Source: Gilvimarinus japonicus (GTDB lineage: Bacteria; Pseudomonadota; Gammaproteobacteria; Pseudomonadales; Cellvibrionaceae). Taken from it: a stretch of DNA of 64,000 bases. The DNA lies in contig NZ_AP031500.1 in assembly GCF_042847215.1 (NCBI RefSeq), positions 3,348,001-3,412,000 on the forward strand. The letters are read 5' to 3'. This document shows positions 24,350 through 32,941 of this stretch, piece by piece; positions within the stretch are counted from its first letter, which is position 1; each line of letters begins with the position of its first letter. The position numbers were made by a program, and so were the translations under genes. The notes under the pieces are model-generated. The model saw only the letters and a program-made list of their open reading frames with translations. It was not told where the DNA came from and made no database searches.

Positions 24350-25704
24350 ACACCCAAGCTAAGGCGCCAAGTAATCCTGCTATCCACGCCCCGGCACTGG
24401 CAACGTTTACTCGCTACGTAGGCGCGTCCGTTATCGGCCTGCTCGCGCTTACGGGCGCCGCAATTGTCGACGGCGTGATGGTCGGCAAATGGTTGGGCGC
24501 CGATGCATTAGCTGCAGTCAACTTATTAATTCCACTGTGGATACTATTGTTTGGCCTGGTATTAATGCTTGCCATAGGCGGCAGCGTGGTTGCCAGCCGC
24601 TATCTGGGCGCGGGCCACAACACCGCTGCCAGTAAAGTATTTTGCGGTAGTTTAACCATTGCGGGGGTAGGCGGCGCAGTGCTCGCTGCCGTCATCGGCG
24701 CGCTTCACCTACCCATCATGACGTTACTCGCGGTGCCCGAATCGTTACAGACAATGATTAAGCCGTATCTACTAATCGTGCTCGCGGGCCTGGCTCCACA
24801 GTATATTGCCGTGGTTTTGTATTATTTTTTGCGCGTAGCGGGACAACCACAGCGCGCCAGTCGCGCGCTGGTGATCGGGGCTCTAGTCAACATTATTCTT
24901 GATGTTGTTTTGCTCGGCTGGCTGCACTGGGATATTCGCGCAGCGGCTCTGGCAACCTTAGTAGCCCAATTAACACAATGTGCATTGCTAGTTGGCACCT
25001 TTAAGCGCGCTCCCATGCCACTGCGCTGGGCTCCCACTGGATTAACCCCGCGCCGGCTTGCTCAGTTCTGCGCCAACGGAGTATCCGAATTCGTTAACGA
25101 AGTCTCAGCGGGCTTAATACTCCTCGTGATCCACTGGCTACTTAGCCGCCAATACGGTGTAGCGGGCGTCGCCGGTTTTGCACTTATTCACTATGCCCTA
25201 CTGCTCAATATTATGCTGGCATGCGCTATAGCTGAGGTGGTGCACGTACTGGTAAGCCAAAACCGCGGTGCAGGACAGTGGCGGCGCGCAAAGATATTTT
25301 TTCGTTTTGGTATGAGCTTAGCGGTTGCGACGGGGGCGCTCTTGTGGGGTTTAAGTCACTGGAGCAGCGCGGCGTTAAGCCACTGGTTTTTTAGGGGCGG
25401 CAACGCCGCCGTATACGCACAAGATTTTTGGCCGGTTATTGCCCCCGTGTTTTTGTTCACCGGGGCCAACTTAGTGTTATCTGCATGGTTCACCGGCTTG
25501 CAGCAACCCGGGCGCTCAGCATTCATCGCATTATCACGCAGCTTAGCTCTGCCGTTAGTGTTTTTATGGATATTGTACTTTTGGCAAACGGCCCACTCGT
25601 TTTTGTGGGCACTACCCCTTGCCGAGGCAGCTACGTTAGCAATGGCGCTCTTGCTCAAGGCGCAGCAATCAAGCGCGTGGCGCTTAAACACAACGCCAAA
25701 GTAA
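24346..25704 (+). CDS. MATE family efflux transporter, candidate siderophore exporter
   Basis: The 452-residue inner-membrane protein has twelve predicted helices and the two-fold MatE repeat: helix 1 (ASVIGLLALTGAAIVDGVMV) contains the conserved aspartate, with the corresponding second half starting around residue 240 (FCANGVSEFVNEVSAG). I take the ATG at 24346; an in-frame GTG at 24337 lies inside DUF2218. MATE proteins use proton or sodium gradients to export organic cations and other small molecules. Because it is cotranscribed with iron-regulated genes and precedes the asb operon, export of petrobactin is the best guess; the family itself does not prove it. Confidence 0.87.
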   Translation: MNTQAKAPSNPAIHAPALATFTRYVGASVIGLLALTGAAIVDGVMVGKWLGADALAAVNLLIPLWILLFGLVLMLAIGGSVVASRYLGAGHNTAASKVFCGSLTIAGVGGAVLAAVIGALHLPIMTLLAVPESLQTMIKPYLLIVLAGLAPQYIAVVLYYFLRVAGQPQRASRALVIGALVNIILDVVLLGWLHWDIRAAALATLVAQLTQCALLVGTFKRAPMPLRWAPTGLTPRRLAQFCANGVSEFVNEVSAGLILLVIHWLLSRQYGVAGVAGFALIHYALLLNIMLACAIAEVVHVLVSQNRGAGQWRRAKIFFRFGMSLAVATGALLWGLSHWSSAALSHWFFRGGNAAVYAQDFWPVIAPVFLFTGANLVLSAWFTGLQQPGRSAFIALSRSLALPLVFLWILYFWQTAHSFLWALPLAEAATLAMALLLKAQQSSAWRLNTTPK

Positions 25705-25743
25705 ACCAGCGCACAGCGAAATGTAACAATCGTAAAAACAAAT

Positions 25744-25762
25744 GACAATGAGAACCACTCTC
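25744..25762 (+). promoter_or_regulatory. Fur box upstream of asbA
   Basis: GACAATGAGAACCACTCTC matches the Fur consensus at 14 of 19 positions and lies about 52 bp before the asbA start. It indicates iron repression of the petrobactin operon. Confidence 0.6.
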
Positions 25763-25813
25763 ATATAATCGGTCGTACATTCTCCTCAAAGGAACCGTAA
25801 CGAGGAACCTGCT

Positions 25814-27643
25814 ATGGCCGATTTTGCGCGACATCTTGCTGAATACTCCACCTTTCAAGCCTTTGTAAATTGTTACTTGCGCGAGGTTAACCCAGGGCAA
25901 TGGATTAGCCCGAACGCCCCCCAAGCTCGGACATTATTTTCACCCACACTGCTCACGGGAAAATCATTACTGTTACTGCACCTACCGCGACAAGAAACTA
26001 CGCTGTGGCTACTCATTAGCTATCGCTCTGATGTTGGTCGGCATCATATCGACGCCGTGTTTTCACCCCAAACGTCACTGGCAAAGCAGGGTGTTAACCA
26101 AGAAGGGTTTTGGAGCACGCTGTTGCTACTGGTTAAAGAGCTTTTTCACAGCAATAGCGAACATCACAATAACGGCTTAAAGCAACGCCAACTGGAACTT
26201 ACCCACAGACTCACTGACAGTCTGCAGAACACCATTCGGTATTTAGAGGCGCGCTGGCAATCACCCTACCAATGTAGCGACGATTTTATTAGCGCCGAGC
26301 AAAGTCTCTTGCTGGGCCACTGGCTGCATCCCACCCCGAAAAGCCGTCAGGGTATTTTAGAGTGGCAACACGAAATGATGACCCCCGAACTACAGGGTAA
26401 ATTTCAAATGCATTACTTTGCCGCCTCGCGCGAGCTTGTGGAGCAGCAATCACTACACACCAAAACGGCTGAAGATTTAATTATCGACGCGCTGGATGGC
26501 AATAAGGACTCACTAACGCTGGCCTACAATGAAGTGCTGGTTCCCACCCATCCATTGCAAGCACAGTGGTTGCTCACAAGATCTCATGTTAAAGAGTGGC
26601 TGGCGACCGGCACGCTACGTTACCTAGGTCCTCTAGGGCAGATGTTCTCAGCCACCTCATCTGTGCGCTCAGTGTATCACCGCCATACATCGTGGATGTA
26701 TAAAGTATCCTTGCCAGTAAAAATAACCAACTCACTGCGGCAAAATAAAACACACGAGCTTCGCGCCGGCGTGCTAATGGCAGGCTTGATGAAAAACCTG
26801 AATTTTCATCAACGTTTTACACAGTTTCAACTTATTTCTGATCCCGCCTACCTAACATTGCGCCACCCAAGCGATGATGAAAGTGGCTTTGAAACCATCC
26901 TGCGCGACAATCCTTTTGGCGCTCGTTCGGGTCACAACGTATTTTGTATCGGAGCACTGGTGCAAGACACTTGGCATCCAGAACAAAAACACAGCATCTT
27001 GTGCGACATTATACAGCGGCGCGCAGACCGCGAGCGCCGCTCCATCCATGCCGTTGCGCGCGATTGGTTTGATGCTTACTGGCGCTGCGCTATCGAACCT
27101 TGTATTACCCTGTTTGATGGATACGGTATCGCACTAGAGGCCCACCAACAAAATAGCCTGCTGCACTTAACCGATGGTTACCCCGATATTTACTATTACC
27201 GAGACAATCAAGGCTTTTATCTTGACGAGGCTCTTAAGCCCCAACTACGACAATGGCAACCGCAACTTAGCGAAGACAGCGAACTTTTTTACTCCACCGA
27301 AAATATTATTGATCGCTTTGGCTACTACCTTTTGGTAAACCAAATATTTTCGGTTATTTATCGCCTAGGTGCCGACGGAATAGTCAGTGAGCAGGAGCTT
27401 ATTACCAACCTTCGCACCAAACTTAGCGGCTTGCTTACAACACTAACCGGCAGTGGTCGTTTGCTGATTGAGCAATGGCTAAACGAAGCACAGCTTCCGG
27501 CCAAGGCCAATCTACTGACTCGCGTGGCAGACATCGACGAACTTGAGGTAGATTTAGAGCTTGCCGCCTACACCATGATTGAAAACCCCTTGTGTGCGGC
27601 AGAGAGTCCCTCCGACACGGTTAAAGAAGCTGCCTATGTTTAA
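25814..27643 (+). CDS. asbA: Petrobactin biosynthesis NIS synthetase AsbA (spermidine-citrate ligase)
   Basis: The 609-residue protein is an IucA/IucC-type NRPS-independent siderophore synthetase. It shows the ATP-binding HPTPKSRQGILEW motif near residue 178, THPLQAQWLL, the RENPF-like RDNPFGARS region and ALEAHQQNS near the C-terminus. The start (FARHLAEYSTFQAFVNCYLRE region) and these motifs are very close to Bacillus anthracis AsbA, which joins spermidine to citrate. GAGGAA precedes the ATG. Its stop codon overlaps asbB by 8 nt, and a Fur box is upstream. This is the first gene of the operon. Confidence 0.92.
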   Translation: MADFARHLAEYSTFQAFVNCYLREVNPGQWISPNAPQARTLFSPTLLTGKSLLLLHLPRQETTLWLLISYRSDVGRHHIDAVFSPQTSLAKQGVNQEGFWSTLLLLVKELFHSNSEHHNNGLKQRQLELTHRLTDSLQNTIRYLEARWQSPYQCSDDFISAEQSLLLGHWLHPTPKSRQGILEWQHEMMTPELQGKFQMHYFAASRELVEQQSLHTKTAEDLIIDALDGNKDSLTLAYNEVLVPTHPLQAQWLLTRSHVKEWLATGTLRYLGPLGQMFSATSSVRSVYHRHTSWMYKVSLPVKITNSLRQNKTHELRAGVLMAGLMKNLNFHQRFTQFQLISDPAYLTLRHPSDDESGFETILRDNPFGARSGHNVFCIGALVQDTWHPEQKHSILCDIIQRRADRERRSIHAVARDWFDAYWRCAIEPCITLFDGYGIALEAHQQNSLLHLTDGYPDIYYYRDNQGFYLDEALKPQLRQWQPQLSEDSELFYSTENIIDRFGYYLLVNQIFSVIYRLGADGIVSEQELITNLRTKLSGLLTTLTGSGRLLIEQWLNEAQLPAKANLLTRVADIDELEVDLELAAYTMIENPLCAAESPSDTVKEAAYV

Positions 27644-29516
27644 CACAACGACGAACACCGAATGGAATAACTGCAATAGCGAAGCAGCTAACATCAATCA
27701 AAATGTCGCAAAAAAAACGCACCAAGACGCTGCTTTGCTGAAAGCTAAAACTCACAATGAAAAGGAAACGGCGCCAGAACGAATTCTAAGGCAAGCACTA
27801 GAAGCGGCGTTATTTGAAGCGTTGATCGACTACGTCTGCGCACCTTCTGAAAACACCCTCTGGGGAACCATCTACTTTAGCTTAAACAATATTGACTACC
27901 GATGCGTAGGGCGAGTGCGCGATTTCGATCGGGTACGACTGAAAATAACAACACTCTCGCGAGTACACCCTACCGGCCAAGAAACCACCTGCGAGCAAGT
28001 TCTGAGTCAGCTACTAATCGCACTACCCGCCGAAGAAGAGCCGCGATCGCGTTTTGCGTTGGAGCTTAAAAAAACTCAATACTGGTGCGAGTGGAACAAG
28101 GCAAAGGGGATAGATGTAAATGGCAATGCCAGCCTTACAAACACTAACCGACGTGCATTATCCCATGCCGAATTAGAAATGGCGATGAGTGAGGGTCACC
28201 CTTATCACCCTTGCTTTAAAGCGCGCATTGGGTTTAACGACGAAGACCATCAACGCTACAGCCCGGAGTCACACACGGCTATTACGCCACACTGGGTTGC
28301 GGTTGCGAGCACACATGTCACCTACTCGGGTCTGGCTAAGGACACCAAAGCGTTTTATCAGGTGGAGCTCGGAGATAAAGCTTTTGCAACTCTACGTGCC
28401 CGTGCCCAAGCACTTGGTCTTGATCTAAACGCCGTGACATTTTTACCGGTGCACCCGTGGCAATGGCAACAGTACATAGCCGATCTCGAGCAGACATCCT
28501 CGAAGAAAATCGTCGACCTCGGCCAGGTTGGTGATGACTACTGGGCAAGCCAATCAGTACGAACGTTAATGAATCGTCATCGGCCACTAAAAGCGGATCT
28601 AAAACTACCGCTTAGCATTATCAATACCTCAGCACCAAGGCACTTGCTCAGTCACGGTATTGAGTCTGGGCCCACACTCTCTCAGTGGATTGCCGACATT
28701 ATTGCAGGAGATCAGTTTTTTCAAAAGCATCCGTTAATTATTTTACGGGAATATGCCGGAATACATGTAAACGAGAGCGAGCTATTTTTAGAAGCAGATC
28801 CCGAGGTGTGCCGGATCGGCGCGCTGTGGCGCGAGAGCTTAACCGTTTACCAACGCCACGATGAAGCCGTCGCACCACTAATGGCACTGGCCCTGATCGA
28901 GCAAGATGGCAAGCCGTTTATCGATCCGTGGGTACAGCGCTACGGTCTTAGCAACTGGCTTACGAAACTACTAGACACGCTGATATTACCTGTCTGGCAT
29001 TTACTTGCGCATCACGGTATTGGCCTTGAAGCGCATGGCCAAAATACACTTTTACTACACAAAGAGGGCTGGCCGGTAAGGCTCGCCGCGCGTGACTTTC
29101 ACGAGAGCGTTGAGTACGTCAACAGCTTTTTAGCTCATCCAGAGTTCGCACCAGACTTCCCCAATGAGCCTCGCTACGCCCACGCCAAAACCAACCAATA
29201 TTACTGGATGGAATCTGTCGACGCGCTGCGCGAGCTGGCGATGGACACATTGTTTGTGTTTCACCTATCAGAGCTTGCACTAGTATGCTGCGAGCACTAT
29301 GGGTTACCCGAAGCTAAGTTTTGGGCAATGGTAAACGCTTGCTTAGAAGCTTACCGAAGTGCAGGTTACTGCGATCCTGAAAGACTCGACGCCTTAAATT
29401 ATCAATCACCCAGTATTCAAGTGGAGTCTCTACTACGCAAAAAACTCTGTCCCAACGCGCAAGAGTATCACCATCGCGTACTCAACCCACTTTCACACGC
29501 TCCATTAGCCCACTAA
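27636..29516 (+). CDS. asbB: Petrobactin biosynthesis NIS synthetase AsbB
   Basis: The 626-residue protein is a second IucA/IucC synthetase with a low-complexity N-terminal extension (about residues 1-45), the ATP-site SEGHPYHPCFKARIGF, VHPWQWQQY, LPLSIINTSAPRHL and GLEAHGQNTLLL. In petrobactin synthesis AsbB attaches the second spermidine arm to citrate. I chose the ATG at 27636, which overlaps the asbA stop, because an upstream ATG would lie in asbA. It is followed 10 nt later by asbC. The role assignment is from operon context and motifs. Confidence 0.9.
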   Translation: MFNTTTNTEWNNCNSEAANINQNVAKKTHQDAALLKAKTHNEKETAPERILRQALEAALFEALIDYVCAPSENTLWGTIYFSLNNIDYRCVGRVRDFDRVRLKITTLSRVHPTGQETTCEQVLSQLLIALPAEEEPRSRFALELKKTQYWCEWNKAKGIDVNGNASLTNTNRRALSHAELEMAMSEGHPYHPCFKARIGFNDEDHQRYSPESHTAITPHWVAVASTHVTYSGLAKDTKAFYQVELGDKAFATLRARAQALGLDLNAVTFLPVHPWQWQQYIADLEQTSSKKIVDLGQVGDDYWASQSVRTLMNRHRPLKADLKLPLSIINTSAPRHLLSHGIESGPTLSQWIADIIAGDQFFQKHPLIILREYAGIHVNESELFLEADPEVCRIGALWRESLTVYQRHDEAVAPLMALALIEQDGKPFIDPWVQRYGLSNWLTKLLDTLILPVWHLLAHHGIGLEAHGQNTLLLHKEGWPVRLAARDFHESVEYVNSFLAHPEFAPDFPNEPRYAHAKTNQYYWMESVDALRELAMDTLFVFHLSELALVCCEHYGLPEAKFWAMVNACLEAYRSAGYCDPERLDALNYQSPSIQVESLLRKKLCPNAQEYHHRVLNPLSHAPLAH

Positions 29517-29526
29517 GAGGTGCTTC

Positions 29527-30840
29527 ATGCTGTTTTACCTCAATGATAAACGTTACGACCAAGACGCCCTAAACGAGCGCTGGCAAACATTAGAAAGAAA
29601 CGATAACGTCGCGTCAGCTCGACGCCTCGCCGTGTGTACGACAGATCATTTCGAGTGGCTGGCGATTGCGCTTTACTGCCGTAAAAATGATTTATCAGTT
29701 GCCCCCATTCATCCTGACACACCCCATTGCGCCGCTCAGAGAAAAGCCAAAGAGCTCGATTGCGATGCATTAATATGGCAAAACGCCGAGCAGATCCAGC
29801 GCTTGTGCCAAAGCGCTCTCCCGGCGGGAACGTTAATCCAATTTAGTTCGGGTACTACCGGCGCGGCGAAAAAAATCGAACGAACCTGGGCAGAAATTGA
29901 CCGTGAAATTGAGCATTACAACAGCGCAATAAACTTAACATCGGATATCGTTCCAGTTGTTGCATGCGCTATTACCCACTCCTATGGTTTTATCTGCGGT
30001 TTTCTGGCTAGTCTGGCACGCGGTGCCACACCACATATTGTCACAGGCTGGAATCCCAAATATTTATTACGCACCCTACAACTATACCCAAAGCCGCTGC
30101 TGTATAGCTCACCAGTGTTTATCAAAACATTGCTCATGCTTTGGCGCAGCCCCCAGTCACTGTATGGCGTCATGACCTCCGGCGCTGTCATGCCCGAACA
30201 TGACTTTGCCAACTTAACGCACAAGGTGCAGCACGTATGGCAGCAGTATGGGTGCTCAGAGGCCGGGTGCATCACCATTGCCTATCAGCCAAAAAATGCC
30301 CGAGTGATGGGTCACGCACTGGCCCATTGTCAGCTACTTGCAAGCTCAGACAGCAATGCGCCAGCCGAAGTGATTGTGCAGCAAAGTGGCCATAATATTC
30401 ACACAGGTGATGCTGGTTATATTGATTCAAGCGACAATTCCTCGCTGCACTTTTGCGGACGTATCGACGACACCATTATCTACGCCGGCCTGAACGTATA
30501 CCCGCAAGAGGTCGAGAGTGCTCTTATGACACATCCGGCCATATCTGAGGCCGTGGTATTTAACATGCCGGACGCCTCAGCAGGTGCGCGAGTCGCCGCC
30601 ATTTACACAGCGCCATCTGCACTAAACGACACTCAACTGCGCGATTTATACCGGCAAAAACTCGCAACTCACCAGCGGCCAAGCTGGACTCAGTATGTGA
30701 CAAAAATTCCACGCTTAGCGAACGGAAAAATCAGCCGCCGGCAATTAGCACAAGATTTTCTCGAAAAAAAACCTAGCACCCAACCCGACCGCCTGTCACC
30801 TCCAGACACCCTTTACGCCACTGAGGGGACACAAGTATGA
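29527..30840 (+). CDS. asbC: Petrobactin adenylation enzyme AsbC (3,4-dihydroxybenzoate-AMP ligase)
   Basis: The 437-residue protein is an AMP-forming acyl/aryl-AMP ligase. It has the A3 motif FSSGTTGAAKK at about residue 117, AYQPK-type A5 region, the A7 motif HTGDAGYI, and A8 CGRIDDTIIYAGLNVYP with a terminal lysine motif LANGKISR. In petrobactin synthesis it activates 3,4-dihydroxybenzoate and loads the carrier protein. GAGGTG lies upstream of the ATG, and the gene overlaps asbDE by 4 nt. Confidence 0.9.
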   Translation: MLFYLNDKRYDQDALNERWQTLERNDNVASARRLAVCTTDHFEWLAIALYCRKNDLSVAPIHPDTPHCAAQRKAKELDCDALIWQNAEQIQRLCQSALPAGTLIQFSSGTTGAAKKIERTWAEIDREIEHYNSAINLTSDIVPVVACAITHSYGFICGFLASLARGATPHIVTGWNPKYLLRTLQLYPKPLLYSSPVFIKTLLMLWRSPQSLYGVMTSGAVMPEHDFANLTHKVQHVWQQYGCSEAGCITIAYQPKNARVMGHALAHCQLLASSDSNAPAEVIVQQSGHNIHTGDAGYIDSSDNSSLHFCGRIDDTIIYAGLNVYPQEVESALMTHPAISEAVVFNMPDASAGARVAAIYTAPSALNDTQLRDLYRQKLATHQRPSWTQYVTKIPRLANGKISRRQLAQDFLEKKPSTQPDRLSPPDTLYATEGTQV

Positions 30841-32111
30841 ATGCCGCCGCGCAACCGGATTTTTTACAACAGATTGAAGATTTACTCGCACAGCACTTAC
30901 CTCTCGTTCCGCGAGACAGGCTCTCACCAGATGCCCATTTAAGTTACGATTTAAACTTGGACTCAGTGGACCTGATGCAACTTTTGGTTCTACTGGAGAC
31001 CGAGGCGGGCTATGTTATCCCCGATTACGCGCTTAATCCTGATACACTGCAAACGCTTGGGGACTTAGAGCGAATAATGACAACGCACACAGACGAGTCC
31101 GTAGGCGAGCCCGACCTCGATGTAAAAGTACACTGTGTTGTAAGCTGCTTGTGCCATCCTATTAAGCAAGCCAAGCTGGATCACCGGCCACTTTACTTTG
31201 GTGTATGGGATGCCGAAGTGTTTCTCGACGAAGCATCGAAGTTGCGTTATCACTCGGAAGAGGTCGATCACGATTTTTTCGTTTCGTGGTTTGAAAGACT
31301 GTACGGCGCAACCGTTACCGAGTGGTACGACAAAGCGTTGAGTAAATCTCACAACATTGCCAGTTTAGAGTCGCTCATGTGTCAGCGCTCCCAGTGGGAA
31401 CATTTATTGGTAATGATTGATATGTATCGCCTACCTGAGCGCCAGAACCGGTTTGAGTTAGACCCATTCCCTCACTACGTCTTACTCGAGAACGGCAAAC
31501 AACCCGATAAAATCTGGATGTGGGACCCAGATTTTCGCTGGGAAGGCGAGCTCGACCGGCGCCGGGTACTACACGCCATCGAGTCTCCTGCAGTAGCCGG
31601 CGGTTATCTGCTGGACACCGAACACCTCCACGAGCCAAGCGCCGATGCTGTCGCCGCGTATTTTTCAGTGTGCTTTAAACCCGACAACCTATTAACCCAA
31701 ACGGTTGAGCGTGTTATCAAGGCCCATCACCCGCTAACCGGATCACAACCGCTCGCACTACTGGGGCAAGCACTGGCCGAGCTTCCGGTGCTAGCGATTC
31801 GAAAATACGCGTACGAACACGGGCTCGCCTACTTCTACCGCGCCACCGGACGCTCGATGGATGAGTTTGAAAACTGGTGCTTAGTGATTGAGGCCTTAGC
31901 AAAAGGCTACGAGAAAATTCTATACCTAGCCAATAAATGGGCAATAACACAAAAGGAGAGCGAACATAGCGCCCTCATCAACCTCATCACCGAACAACAC
32001 CGGCGCGAAGACCGTATCAAAACCGCCATACAAGCCGCCGTTGACGATTGGCATACCTTACTCAAGCAGCCGCTATCGCCGTCTTCACAACCGCAGGAGG
32101 TGTTGTCATGA
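30837..32111 (+). CDS. asbDE: Petrobactin AsbD-AsbE fusion: aryl carrier protein plus condensing protein
   Basis: The 424-residue protein joins two parts. Residues about 8-88 are an acyl-carrier domain with phosphopantetheine serine in LNLDSVDLMQ (S43). Residues about 95-420 match the AsbE type (VHCVVSCLCHP, LYFGVWDAEVFLD, WYDKALSKSHN). In Bacillus anthracis AsbD and AsbE are separate polypeptides, so one chain here would hold the loaded 3,4-dihydroxybenzoyl carrier next to the enzyme that transfers it to spermidine. I see no stop or frameshift at the junction. The gene overlaps asbC and asbF by 4 nt each. The domain split is deduced from motifs. Confidence 0.87.
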   Translation: MNAAAQPDFLQQIEDLLAQHLPLVPRDRLSPDAHLSYDLNLDSVDLMQLLVLLETEAGYVIPDYALNPDTLQTLGDLERIMTTHTDESVGEPDLDVKVHCVVSCLCHPIKQAKLDHRPLYFGVWDAEVFLDEASKLRYHSEEVDHDFFVSWFERLYGATVTEWYDKALSKSHNIASLESLMCQRSQWEHLLVMIDMYRLPERQNRFELDPFPHYVLLENGKQPDKIWMWDPDFRWEGELDRRRVLHAIESPAVAGGYLLDTEHLHEPSADAVAAYFSVCFKPDNLLTQTVERVIKAHHPLTGSQPLALLGQALAELPVLAIRKYAYEHGLAYFYRATGRSMDEFENWCLVIEALAKGYEKILYLANKWAITQKESEHSALINLITEQHRREDRIKTAIQAAVDDWHTLLKQPLSPSSQPQEVLS

Positions 32112-32941
32112 TCCACTTATCCTTGTGTACCATTAGTTTTCGCCATCATTTAGTGTCTATGCCCGAACTTGCCACCTTTGCTGCGCGCGCTGGATTGGAC
32201 GGTATTGAACTGTGGGCCGCCCATGCACGCAGCCTGCGTAATCAGCCAGCATTAAGCGGTCGCTGGCTAAAAGCGATGGGCTTACAAGTATCCATGCTCA
32301 GTGATTATCTTCCCTTTAGCGGACCCGCCAAAGATGGGCAAACAACGTTAACCCAGCTATGCGAAATGGCGAACCACTGGGACGCCCAAAAACTGCGTAC
32401 CTTCGCCGGCCAAAAAGCCAGTGCCGATACCAGTGCTTTAGAGCTACAGGAGTTAGTCTCTCGCCTAAAAGATTACTGTGCCCAAGCGCATGAAAGTGGC
32501 TGCAATTTACTTATTGAGACTCACCCCAATACTCAAGCGGACTCTATTCAGGCTACGTTAGATTTAATTAATGCGGTCGATCACCCGGCCCTAAAAGTAA
32601 ATTTAGATGTTTTGCATATATGGGAGGCACATGAAGACCCCATCAAAGCTTGGCATTTAATGGCGCCTTATATTCATCATTTGCACTTTAAGAACATCAG
32701 TAAGCGACAGCACCTTGCCGCGTTCGCCCCAGCCAACGTTTACTCAGCGGCCGGCAGTCGGGAAGGGATGGTTCCTCTATTTGAGGGCGCTTACGACTTC
32801 GCCACTTTTATCCAAACGCTACCGCAAGATCGAGTCCACAGTGCATCACTTGAGTGGTTCGGTCATAACCCTCAAGCCATTATTGCCGAAGACTGCCACC
32901 AAATTCGTCGCGTGCAAACAGGGCGTCTATGCGAAGCTTAA
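32108..32941 (+). CDS. asbF: 3-dehydroshikimate dehydratase AsbF
   Basis: The 277-residue TIM-barrel enzyme of the sugar-phosphate isomerase/epimerase superfamily makes 3,4-dihydroxybenzoate from 3-dehydroshikimate. The motifs are very close to Bacillus AsbF: LSLCTISFRH at the start, GIELWAAHA, IRTFAGQK-like LRTFAGQK, LLIETHPNTQ, LKVNLDVLHIWE, HHLHFKNIS, AAGSREGMVPLFEGAY and SLEWFGHN. These supply the metal-binding glutamate, aspartate and histidine residues. The ATG at 32108 overlaps the asbDE stop and has GGAGG upstream; a longer frame from 32048 is not the gene. Its presence fixes the 3,4-catechol, so it separates this locus from aerobactin. Confidence 0.95.
   Translation: MIHLSLCTISFRHHLVSMPELATFAARAGLDGIELWAAHARSLRNQPALSGRWLKAMGLQVSMLSDYLPFSGPAKDGQTTLTQLCEMANHWDAQKLRTFAGQKASADTSALELQELVSRLKDYCAQAHESGCNLLIETHPNTQADSIQATLDLINAVDHPALKVNLDVLHIWEAHEDPIKAWHLMAPYIHHLHFKNISKRQHLAAFAPANVYSAAGSREGMVPLFEGAYDFATFIQTLPQDRVHSASLEWFGHNPQAIIAEDCHQIRRVQTGRLCEA

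Noticed and set aside
25814..29516. Aerobactin-type locus because of two IucA/IucC synthetases
   Set aside because: There is no lysine hydroxylase (IucD) or acetylase (IucB); AsbC, AsbDE and AsbF genes instead fix the petrobactin type.
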